64,000 nucleotides of DNA, from the NCBI RefSeq assembly GCF_029227915.1, contig NC_079876.1:37369828-37433827 (forward strand), read 5' to 3'. Each line of letters begins with the position of its first letter. Position 1 is the first letter of the stretch. The translations under genes and the position numbers were made by a program. The DNA is from Hydractinia symbiolongicarpus. Taxonomy: Eukaryota; Cnidaria; Hydrozoa; Anthoathecata; Hydractiniidae. Below are positions 1-10,806 of this stretch, piece after piece. The notes beneath the pieces were generated by a model. That model ran no database searches, was not told the origin of the DNA, and saw only the letters and a program-made list of their open reading frames with translations.

Positions 1-13
1 TTTTTTTGATATT

Positions 14-387
14 ACTAGGTTGCATCGCTTTTAACAATGAAACGAATGACTGTGGGACTTAATTGAACTAACTTTGGACTGTGACCTAATAAATGTGATA
101 AATGAGAAAATTGGACCCCAAGAAATAACATTCTTCTCAATTTGACATGATTGCCGGAACTCAGCGATTACACTCGGCGCTGTGGTAGCACTTCATTTGA
201 AAACTTAGATTAATAAGTCATTTTTTACTGTGGGAGCAATCCTAGCTGTTATCGCGCGCTGAAGAAATATCGATAGTTTCATAAACTACGTTTCATTGAC
301 TTTCTAACGGTGCCAGTCTGTTTGAGTTACAACGATTGGGTCACATATTCGTACCAGCATGTCTTTAGCGATATTTGTTTTGATATT
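14..387 (+). repeat. First complete monomer (374 bp), reference for internal landmarks
   Basis: This unit shows the monomer plan: ACTAGG anchor at 14, ACTGTGGGAC at 49, CCGG at 154, GCGCT at 177, a second ACTGTGGGA at 227, the CpG cluster ATCGCGCGCT at 251, the variable cassette after CTAACGG near 305-335, and TTCGTACC at 348. The A/T-rich stretch near 200-226 and the T-run just before the anchor are where most length changes between monomers arise. The unit matches 12674-13047 closely (offset 12660). Confidence 0.9.
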
Positions 388-760
388 ACTAGGTTGCATC
401 ACTTTTAACAATGAAACGAATGACTGTGGGACTTAATTGAACTAACTTTTGACTGTGACCTGATAAATGTGATAAATGAGAAAATTGGAATCCAAGAAAT
501 AACATTCTTCTTAATTTGACGTAATTGCCGGAACTCAGCGAATACACTGGGCGCTGTGGTAGTGCTTCATTTGAAAATTTAGATAAACAAGTCATTCTTT
601 ACTGTGGGACCAATCCTATCCGTTATCGCACGCTGAAGAAATAGCGAAAGTTTCAAAAACTTCATTTCATTGACTTTCTAACGGTGTCAGTCCGTTTGAT
701 TTACAATGGTTGGGTCACATATTCGTACCAACATAAATTTAGCGATATTTTTCTCACATT

Positions 761-1505
761 ACTAGGTTGCAGCTTTTGACAGTGAAACGATTGACTGTGG
801 TACTAATTTGAACTGATTTTGGAATGTGACCTTATAAATGTTATAAGTGAGACATGTCGACTCCAAGAAATAGCATTTTTCTTAATTTGACATGATTGCC
901 GGAACTCAGCGTTTACACTCGGCGCTGTGGTAGCACTTCAATTGAAAACTTAGATTAATAAGTCATTTTTTACTGTGGGAGCAATCCTAGCTGTTATCGC
1001 GCGCTGCAGAAATATCGATAGTTTCATAAACTACGTTTCATTGACTTTCTAACGGTGCCAGTCTGTTTGAGTTACAACGGTTGGGTCACATATTCGTACC
1101 AGCATGTCTTTAGCGATATTTGTTTTGATATTACTAGGTTGCATCACTTTTAACAATGAAACGAATGACTGTGGGACTTAATTGAACTAACTTTGGACTG
1201 TGACCTGATAAATGTGATAAATGAGAAAATTGGAATCCAAGAAATAACATTCTTCTTAATTTGACATGATTGCCGGAACTCAGCGATTACACTGGGCGCT
1301 CTGGTAGCACTTCATTTAAAAACTTAGATAAATAAGTCATTCTTTACTGTGGGACCAATCCTAGCCGTTATCGCGCGGTGAAGAACTATGGACAGTTTCA
1401 TAAACTACATTTCATTGACTTTCTAACGGTGTCAGTCCGTTTGAGTTACAATGGTTGGGTCACATATTCGTACCAACATGAATTTAGCGATATTTTTCTC
1501 ACATT
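761..1505. repeat. 2-mer HOR copy 1 (b-a dimer, 745 bp)
   Basis: It consists of one b-type monomer (TTCTCACATTACTAGG, GCAGC, ACATGTCGACTCC) followed by one a-type monomer (TTGTTTTGATATTACTAGG, CATCAC). The same pair follows immediately at 1506. These four monomers are absent at the otherwise collinear locus near 13360, so the dimer pair is a gain here or a loss there. Confidence 0.8.
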
Positions 1506-2250
1506 ACTAGGTTGCAGCTTTTGACAGTGAAACGATTGACTGTGGTACTAATTTGAACTGATTTTGGAATGTGACCTTATAAATGTTATAAGTGAGACAT
1601 GTCGACTCCATGAAATAGCATTTTTCTTAATTTGACATGATTGCCGGAACTCAGCGATTACACTCGGCGCTGTGGTAGCACTTCAATTGAAAACTTAGAT
1701 TAATAAGTCATTTTTTACTGTGGGAGCAATCCTAGCTGTTATCGCGCGCTGCAGAAATATCGATAGTTTCATAAACTACATTTCATTGACTTTCTAACGG
1801 TGCCAGTCTGTTTGAGTTACAACGGTTGGGTCACATATTCGTACCAGCATGTCTTTAGCGATATTTGTTTTGATATTACTAGGTTGCATCACTTTTAACA
1901 ATGAAACGAATGACTGTGGGACTTAATTGAACTAACTTTGGACTGTGACCTGATAAATGTGATAAATGAGAAAATTGGAATCCAAGAAATAACATTCTTC
2001 TTAATTTGACGTAATTGCCGGAACTCAGCGATTACACTGGGCGCTGTTGTAGTGCTTCATTTGAAAATTTAGATAAACAAGTCATTCCTTACTGTGGGAC
2101 CAATCCTATCCGTTATCGCACGCTGAAGAAATAGCGAAAGTTTCAAAAACTTCATTTCATTGACTTTCTAACGGTGTCAGTCCGTTTGAGTTACAACGGT
2201 TGCGTCACATATTCGTACCAACATGCATTTATCAACATTTTTTTGATATT
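1506..2250. repeat. 2-mer HOR copy 2 (b-a dimer, 745 bp)
   Basis: It repeats the preceding dimer at an offset of 745 bp (anchors 761 to 1506 and 1133 to 1878). The second half switches to the ATCCGTTATCGCACGCTGAAG form near 2095, as found at the end of the monomer starting at 388, so the junction back to the c-type monomer at 2251 lies within homologous sequence. Confidence 0.75.
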
Positions 2251-3360
2251 ACTAGGTTGCATCCCTTTTAACAATGAAACGAATGACTGTGGGACTGAAT
2301 TGAATTAACTTTTGGACTGTGACCTGATAAATGTGATAAATGAGACAAATGAACTCCAAGAAATAACATTCTTCTCAATTTGACATGATTGCCGGAACTC
2401 AGCGATTACACTGGGCGCTCTGGTAGCACTTCATTTAAAAACTTAGATAAGTAAGTCATTCTTTACTGTGAGACCAATCCTAGCCGTTATCGCGCGCTGA
2501 AGAACTATCGACAGTTTCATAAACTACATTTCATTGACTTTCTAACGGTGTCAGTCCGTTTGAGTTACAATGGTTGGGTCACATATTCGTACCAACATGA
2601 ATTTAGCGATATTTTTCTCATATTACTAGGTTGCAGCTTTTGACAGTGAAACGATTGACTGTGGAATTTAATTGATCTAACTTTGGACTGTGACCCGATA
2701 AATGTGATAAATGAGAAAATTGGAATCCAAGAAATAACATTCTTCTTAATTTGACGTAATTGCCGGAACTCAGCGATTACACTGGGCGCTGTGGTAGTGC
2801 TTCATTTGAAAATTTAGATAAACAAGTCATTCTTTACTGGGGGACCAATCCTATCCGTTATCGCACGCTGAAGAAATAGCGAAAGTTTCAAAAACTTCAT
2901 TTCATTGACTTTCTAACGGTGTCAGTCCGTTTGAGTTACAACGGTTGCGTCACATATTCGTACCAACATGTATTTATCGATATTGTTTTGATATTACTAG
3001 GTTGCATCCCTTTTAACAATGAAACGAATGACTGTGGGACTTAATTGAACTAACTTTTGGACTGTGACCTGATAAATGTGATAAATGAGACAATTGGACT
3101 CCAAGAAATAACATTCTTCTCAATTTGACATGATTGCCGGAACTCAGCGATTACACTGGGCGCTCTGGTAGCACTTCATTCAAAAACTTAGATAAATAAG
3201 TCATTCTTCACTGTGGGACCAATCCTAGCCGTTATCGAGCGCTGAAGAACTATCGACAGTTTCATAAACTACATTTCATTGACTTTCAAACGGTGTCAGT
3301 CCGTTTGAGTTACAATGGTTGGGTCACATATTCGTACAAACATGAATTTAGCGATATTTT

Positions 3361-5605
3361 TCTCACATTACTAGGTTGCAGCTTTTGACAGTGAAACGAT
3401 TGACTGTGGTACTAATTTGAACTGATTTTGGAATGTGACCTTATAAATGTTATAAGTGAGACATGTCGACTCCAAGAAATAGCATTTTTCTTAATTTGAG
3501 ATGATTGCCGGAACTCAGCGATTACACTCGGCGCTGTGGTAGCACTTCAATTGAAAACTTAGATTAATAAGTCATTTTTTACTGTGGGAGCAATCCTAGC
3601 TGTTATCGCGCGCTGCAGAAATATCGATAGTTTCATAAACTACATTTCATTGACTTTCTAACGGTGCCAGTCTGTTTGAGTTACAACGGTTGGGTCACAT
3701 ATTCGTACCAACATGTCTTTAGCGATATTTGTTTTGATATTACTAGGTTGCATCACTTTTAACAACGAAACGAATGACTGTGGGACTTAATTGAACTAAC
3801 TTAGGACTGTGACCTGATAAATGTGATAAATGAGAAAATTGGAATCCAAGAAATAACATTCTTCTTAATTTGACATGATTGCCGGAACTCAGCGATTACA
3901 CTGGGCGCTCTGGTAGCACTTCATTTAAAAACTTAGATAAATAAGTCATTCTTTACTGTGCGACCAATCCTCGCCGTTATCGCGCGCTGAAGAACTATCG
4001 ACAGTTTCATAAACTACATTTCATTGACTTTCTAACGGTGTCAGTCCGTTTGAGTTACAATGGTTGGTTGGGTCACATATTCGTACCAACATGAATTTAG
4101 CGATATTTTTCTCACATTACTAGGTTGCAGCTTTTGACAGTGAAACGATTGACTGTGGTACTAATTTGAACTGATTTTGGAATGTGACCTTATAAATGTT
4201 ATAAGTGAGACATGTCGACTCCAAGAAATAGCATTTTTCTTAATTTGACATGATTGCCGGAACTCAGCGATTACACTCGGGGCTGTGGTAGCACTTCAAT
4301 TGAAAACTTAGATTAATAAGTCATTCTTTACTGTGGGAGCAATCCTAGCTGTTATCGCGCGCTGCAGAAATATCGATAGTTTCATAAACTACATTTCATT
4401 GACTTTCTAACGGTGCCTGTCTGTTTGAGTTACAACGGTTGGGTCACATATTCGTACCAGCATGTCTTTAGCGATATTTGTTTTGATATTACTAGGTTGC
4501 ATCACTTTTAACAATGAAACGAATGACTGTGGGACTTAATTGAACTAACTTTGGACTGTGACCTGATAAATGTGATAAATGAGAAAATTGAAATCCAAGA
4601 AATAACATTCTTCTTAATTTGACGTAATTGCCGGAACTCAGCGACTACACTGGGCGCTGTGGTAGTGCTTCATTTGAAAATTTAGATAAACAAGTCATTC
4701 TTTACTGTGGGACCAATCCTATCCGTTATCGCACGCTGAAGAAATAGCGAAAGTTTCAAAAACTTCATTTCATTGACTTTCTAACGGTGTCAGTCCGTTT
4801 GAGTTACAAAGGTTGCGTCACATATTCGTACTAACATGTATTTATCGATATTTTTTTGATATTACTAGGTTGCATCCCTTTTAACAATGAAACGAATGAC
4901 TGTGGGACTTAATTGAACTAACTTTTGGACTGTGACCTGATAAATGTGATAAATGAGACAATTGGACTCCAAGAAATAACATTCTTCTCAATTTGACATG
5001 ATTGCCGGAACTCAGCGATTACACTGGGCGCTCTGGTAGCACTTCATTTAAAAACTTAGATAAATAAGTCATTCTTTACTGTTGGACCAATCCTAGCCGT
5101 TATGGCGCGCTGAAGAACTATCGACAGTTTCATAAACTACATTTCATTGACTTTCTAACGGTGTCAGTCCGTTTGAGTTACAATGGTTGGGTCACATATT
5201 CGTACCAACATGAATTTAGCGATATTTTCTCATATTACTAGGTTGCAGCTTTTGACAGTGAAACGATTGACTGTGGAATTTAATTGATCTAACTTTGGAC
5301 TGTGACCTGATAAATGTGATAAATGAGACAATTTGGCTCCAAGAAATAACATTCTTCTTAATTTGACGTGATTGCCGGAACTCAGCGATTACACTGGGCG
5401 CTGTTGTAGCGCTTCATTTAAGAACTTAGATAAATCAGTCATTCTTTACTGTGGTCCCAATCCTAGCACTTACCGCGCTGAAGAAATAGCGACAGTTTCA
5501 AAAACTACATTTCATTGACTTTCTAACAGTATCAATCCGCTGGAGTTACAACGCTTGAGTCACATATTCGTACCAACATGTATTTCGTGCTATTTGTCCG
5601 GTCTT
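3361..5605. repeat. Left copy of a 2.2-kb segment repeated 18640 bp downstream
   Basis: Six monomers (anchors 3370, 3742, 4119, 4491, 4864, 5237) match 22001-24246 at a constant offset of 18640 bp (18641 at the end). Private diagnostic variants are shared: TTAATTTGAG at 3491, AACAACGAAA at 3761, TTAGGACTGT at 3801, CGACCAATCC at 3961, TGGTTGGTTG at 4061, CGGTGCCTGT at 4411 and CTAACATGTA at 4831. Similarity weakens at the ACTAAG anchor at 5606. The distance equals 50 monomers. Confidence 0.9.
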
Positions 5606-5959
5606 ACTAAGTTGCATCCCTTTTAACAATGAAACGAATGACTATGGGACTTAATTTAACTAACTTTTGGACTGTGACCCGATAAATGTGATAAATGAGA
5701 CATTCTTCTTAATTTGACGGCATTGCCGGAACTCAGCGATTACACTGGGCGCTGTGCTAGCGCTTCATTAAAAAATTTAGATAAATAAGTCATTCTTTAC
5801 TGTGGGACCAATCCTAGCCGTTATCGCGCGCTGAAGAAATATCGATCGTTTCATAAACTACATTTCATTGACTTTCTAACGGTGCCAGTCGGTTTGTGTT
5901 ACAACGGTTGGGTCACATATTCGTACCAACATGTATTTAGCGATATTTGTTTTGATATT
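5606..5959. repeat. Shortened monomer (354 bp) with an internal deletion
   Basis: The spacing between anchors 5606 and 5960 is 354 bp. Around 5696-5705 the sequence runs from ATAAATGAGA directly into CATTCTTCTT, so the CAATTGGACTCCAAG segment present in neighbours is missing, about 21 bp. The deleted piece is flanked in intact monomers by ACA triplets, which fits deletion between short direct repeats. It is the shortest unit in the window. Confidence 0.9.
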
Positions 5960-7080
5960 ACTAGGTTGCATCGCTTTTATCAATGAAACGAATGACTGTG
6001 GGACTTAATTGAACTAACTTTGGACTGTGACCTGATAAATGTGATAAATGAGACAATTGGACTCCAAGAAAAAACATTTTTCTTAATTTGACGTGATTGC
6101 CGGAACTCAGCGATTACACTGGGCGCTGTGGTAGCACTTCATTTGAAAACTTAGATTAATAAGTCATTTTTTACTGTGGGACCAATCCTAGCCGTTATCG
6201 CGCGCTGAAGAGATAGCAACAGTTTCAAAAACTACATTTTATTGACTTTGTAATGGTGTCAGTCCGTTTGAGTTACAACGGTTGCGTCACTTATTCGTAC
6301 CAACATGAATTTAGCGACATTTTTTTTGATATCACTAGGTTGCATCGCTTTTAACAATGAAACGATTGACTGTGGGACTTAATTGAACTAACTTTGGACT
6401 GTGACCTAATAAATGTGATAAATGAGAAAATTGGACCCCAAAAAATAACATTCTTCTCAATTTGACATGATTGCCGGAACTCAGCAATTACACTGGGCGC
6501 TCTGGTAGCACTTCATTTGAAAACTTAGATTAATAAGTCATTTTTTACTGTGGGACCAATCCTAGCCGTTATCGCGCGCTAAAAAAATATCGATAGTTTC
6601 ATAAACTACATTTCATTGACTTTCTAACGGTGCCAGTCCGTTTGAGTTACAACGGTTGGGTCACATATTCGTACCAGCTTGTCTTTAGCGATATTTGTTT
6701 TGATATTACTAGGTTGCATCGCTTTTAACAATGAAACGAATGACTGTGGGACTTAATTGAACTAACTTTGGACTGTGACCTTATAGAAGTTATAAGTGAG
6801 ACATGTGGACTCCAAGAAATAGCATTTTTCTTAATTTGAAATGATTGCCAAAACTCAGCGATTGCACTGGGCGCTGTGGTTGCGCTTCATTTAAGAACTT
6901 AAATTAATAAGTCATTTCTTACAGTGGGACCAATCCTGGCCGTTATCGCGCGCTGAAGAAATAGCGACAGTTTCAAAAACAACATTTCATTGACTTTCCA
7001 ACGGTATCAATCCACTTCAGTTACAACGTTTGCGTTACATATTCGTACCAACATTTATTTAGCGATATTTTTCTCATATT
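5960..7080. repeat. Three monomers related to the 12300-13047 region
   Basis: The monomers at 5960 and 6334 resemble those at 12300 and 12674 (offset 6340, 17 monomers), including the AAAAAACATTTTTC form. The third, at 6708, starts as an a-like unit but changes after ACTGTGACC to TTATAGAAGTTATAAG, so it is a hybrid of two lineages. Confidence 0.65.
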
Positions 7081-8571
7081 ACTAGGTTGCATCTCTTTTA
7101 ACAGTGAAACGATTGACTGTGGGAATAAATTGGACTGATTTTGGACTGTGACCTGATAAGTGTGATAAATGAGACAATTGGACTCCAAGAAAAAACATTT
7201 TTCTTTATTTGACGTGATTGCCGGAACTCAGCGATTACACTGGGCGCTGTGGTAGCGCTTCATTTAAAAATTTAGATAAATAAGTCATTTTTTACTGTGT
7301 GACCAATCCTAGCCGTTATTGCTCGCTGAAGAGATAGCAACAGTTTCAAAAACTACATTTTATTGACTTTCTAATGGTGTCAGTCCGTTTGAGTTAAAAC
7401 GGTTGCGTCACTTATTCGTACCAACATGAATTTAGCGACATTTTTTTTGATATTACTAAGTTGCATCGCTTTTAACAATGAAGCGATTGACTGTGGGACT
7501 TAATTGAACTAACTTTGGACTGTGACCTAATAAATGTGATAAATGAGAAAATTGGACCCCAAGAAATAACATTCTTCTCAATTTGACATGATTGCCGGAA
7601 CTCAGCGATTACACTGGGCGCTGTGGTAGCACTTCATTTGAAAACTTAGATTAATAAGTCATTTTTTACTGTGGGACCAATCCTGGCCGTTATCGCGCGC
7701 TGAAGAAATAGCGACAGTTTCAAAAACTACATTTCATTGACTTTCTAAAAGTATCAATCCGCTGGAGTTGCAACGGTTGAGTCACATATTCGTACCAACA
7801 TGTATTTCGTGATATTTTTCCGGTACTACCAGGTTGTATGGCTTTTAACAGTGAAACGATTGAATGTGGCACTTAATTGAACTGATTATGGACTGTCACC
7901 TGATAAATGTGATAAAGGAGACAATTGGATTCCAAGAAATAACATTCTTCTTAATTTGACATGATTACCGGAACTCAGCGATTACACTGGACGCTGTGGT
8001 AGCACTTCATTTAAAAATTTAGATAAGTAAGTCATTCTTTACTGTGGGACCAATCCTAGCCATTAGCGCGCTCAAGAAATAGAGACAGTTTCAAATACTA
8101 CATTTCACTGATTTTCTAACGGTGTCAGTCCGTTTGAGTTTCAACGGTTGGGTCGCATATTCGTACCAACATGTATTTAGCGATATTTTTTTCATATTAC
8201 TAGGTTGCATCGCTTTTAACAGTGAAACGATTGACTGTGGGACAAAATTGGACTGATTTTGGACTGTGACCTGATAAATGAGATAAATGAGACAATTGGA
8301 CTTCAAGAAATAACATTCTTCTTAATTTGACGTGATTGCCGGAACTCAGCGATTACACTGGGCGCTGTGGTAGCGCTTCATTTGAAAACTTAGATTAATA
8401 AGTCATTTTTTACTGTGGGACCAATCCTGGCCGTTATCGCGCGCTGAAGAAATAGCGACAGTTTCAAAAACTACATTTCATTGACTTTCTAAAAGTATCA
8501 ATCCGCTGGAGTTGCAACGGTTGAGTCACATATTCGTACCAACATGTATTTAGCGATATTTTTCTCATATT
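7081..8571. repeat. 4-mer HOR copy 1 (1491 bp)
   Basis: Four monomers with anchors 7081, 7455, 7828 and 8199 reappear at 8572, 8946, 9319 and 9690, all shifted by exactly 1491 bp. Shared marks are the ACTAAG anchor with AATGAAGCGATTG (7455), the TTTCGTGATATTTTTCCGG lead-in before 7828, and GAGATAAATGAGAC near 8280. Sequence 7060-8560 and its copy differ only at scattered bases. Confidence 0.88.
7244..7258. other. Example of the recurrent perfect stem-loop in the monomer
   Basis: GCGCT, loop GTGGT, AGCGC form a perfect 5-bp inverted repeat. It is present in most monomers of the array that read GCGCTGTGGTAGCGC. In other variants (GCACTGTGGTAGCGC, GCGCTCTGGTAGCAC, GCGCTGTGGTACCGC) one arm is changed without a matching change in the other, so no pairing constraint is evident. 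A function is not claimed. Confidence 0.55.
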
Positions 8572-10062
8572 ACTAGGTTGCATCTCTTTTAACAGTGAAA
8601 CGATTGACTGTGGGAATAAATTGGACTGATTTTGGACTGTGACCTGATAAGTGTGATAAATGAGACAATTGGACTCCAAGAAAAAACATTTTTCTTTATT
8701 TGACGTGATTGCCGGAACTCAGCGATTACACTGGGCGCTGTGGTAGCGCTTCATTTAAAAATTTAGATAAATAAGTCATTTTTTACTGTGTGACCAATCC
8801 TAGCCGTTATTGCTCGCTGAAGAGATAGCAACAGTTTCAAAAACTACATTTTATTGACTTTCTAATGGTGTCAGTCCGTTTGAGTTACAACGGTTGCGTC
8901 ACTTATTCGTACCAACATGAATTTAGCGACATTTTTTTTGATATTACTAAGTTGCATCGCTTTTAACAATGAAGCGATTGACTGTGGGACTTAATTGAAC
9001 TAACTTTGGACTGTGACCTAATAAATGTGATAAATGAGAAAATTGGACCCCAAGAAATAACATTCTTCTCAATTTGACATGATTGCCGGAACTCAGCGAT
9101 TACACTGGGCGCTGTGGTAGCACTTCATTTGAAAACTTAGATTAATAAGTCATTTTTTACTGTGGGACCAATCCTGACCGTTATCGCGCGCTGAAGAAAT
9201 AGCGACAGTTTCAAAAACTACATTTCATTGACTTTCTAAAAGTATCAATCCGCTGGAGTTGCAACGGTTGAGTCACATATTCGTACCAACATGTATTTCG
9301 TGATATTTTTCCGGTACTACCAGGTTGTATGGCTTTTAACAGTGAAACGATTGACTGTGGCACTTAATTGAACTGATTATGGACTGTCACCTGATAAATG
9401 TGATAAAGGAGACAATTGGATTCCAAAAAATAAAATTCTTCTTAATTTGACATGATTACCGGAACTCAGCGATTACACTGGACGCTGTGGTAGCACTTCA
9501 TTTAAAAATTTAGATAAGTAAGTCATTCTTTACTGTGGGACCAATCCTAGCCATTAGCGCGCTCAAGAAATAGAGACAGTTTCAAATACTACATTTCACT
9601 GATTTTCTAACGGTGTCAGTCCGTTTGAGTTTCAACGGTTGGGTCACATATTCGTACCAACATGTATTTAGCGATATTTTTTTCATATTACTAGGTTGCA
9701 TCGCTTTTAACAGTGAAACGATTGACTGTGGGACAAAATTGGACTGATTTTGGACTGTGACCTGATAAATGAGATAAATGAGACAATTGGACTTCAAGAA
9801 ATAACATTCTTCTTAATTTGACGTGATTGCCGGAACTCAGCGATTACACTGGGCGCTGTGGTAGCGCTTCATTTGAAAACTTAGATTAATAAGTAATTTT
9901 TTACTGTGGGACCAATCCTGGCCGTTATCGCGCGCTGAAGAAATAGCGACAGTTTCAAAAACTACATTTCATTGACTTTCTAAAAGTATCAACCCGCTGG
10001 AGTTGCAACGGTTGAGTCACATATTCGTACCAACATGTATTTCGTGATATTTTTCCGGTACT
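8572..10062. repeat. 4-mer HOR copy 2 (1491 bp)
   Basis: It is the second copy of the 7081-8571 unit. The last two monomers (9319 and 9690) also form the first unit of a following 2-mer series, so this copy is where the register changes from four to two monomers. Private changes include CCAAAAAATAAAATTC near 9423 and AAGTAATTTTTTAC near 9891. Confidence 0.88.
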
Positions 10063-10806
10063 ACCAGGTTGTATGGCTTTTAACAGTGAAACGATTGACT
10101 GTGGCACTTAATTGAACTGATTATGGACTGTCACCTGATAAATGTGATAAAGGAGACAATTGGATTCCAAGAAATAACATTCTTCTTAATTTGACATGAT
10201 TACCGGAACTCAGCGATTACACTGGACGCTGTGGTAGCACTTCATTTAAAAATTTAGATAAGTAAGTCATTCTTTACTGTGGGACCAATCCTAGCCATTA
10301 GCGCGCTCAAGAAATAGAGACAGTTTCAAATACTACATTTCACTGATTTTCTAACGGTGTCAGTCCGTTTGAGTTTCAACAGTTGGGCCACATATTCGTA
10401 CCAACATGTATTTAGCGATATTTTTTTCATATTACTAGGTTGCATCGCTTTTAACAGTGAAACGATTGACTGTGGGACAAAATTGGACTGATTTTGGACT
10501 GTGACCTGATAAATGAGATAAATGAGACAATTGGACTTCAAGAAATAACATTCTTCTTAATTTGACGTGATTGCCGGAACTCAGCGATTACACTGGGCGC
10601 TGTGGTAGCGCTTCATTTAAGAATTTACACAAATCAGTCATTCTTTACTGTGGGACCAATCCTAGCCGTTATCGCGCGCTGAAGAAATAGCGACAGTTTC
10701 AAAAACTACATTTCATTGACTTTCTAAAAGTATCAATCCGCTGGAGTTGCAACGGTTGAGTCACATATTCGTACCAACATGTATTTCGTGATATTTTTCC
10801 GGTACT
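10063..10806. repeat. 2-mer HOR unit (744 bp)
   Basis: The anchors 9319, 10063 and 10807 and the alternating 9690 and 10434 are spaced by 744 bp. Each pair joins a TTTCGTGATATTTTTCCGG monomer (ACCAGGTTGTATGG) to a TTTTTTTCATATTACTAGG monomer. The pair at 9319-10062 overlaps the end of the preceding 4-mer. The end of the 10434 monomer changes to AAGAATTTACACAAATCAG and no longer matches its partner. Confidence 0.82.

Noticed and set aside
389-595. Minus-strand open frame of 68 codons, also at 13049-13255 and 17905-18111
   Set aside because: All three copies lie in the same monomer type in duplicated segments. The frame spans the satellite landmarks, has no recognisable domain and is broken in other monomers.
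5606-5959. Insertion-element boundary suggested by the sudden change in unit length
   Set aside because: The unit is shortened by an internal deletion. No foreign sequence or target-site duplication is present.
8091-8306. Series of 60-81-codon minus-strand open frames from 8091 to 62431
   Set aside because: They recur at multiples of the monomer period, end at the same place in the monomer and differ as the DNA variants differ. None exceeds 81 codons, and there is no independent sign of coding.
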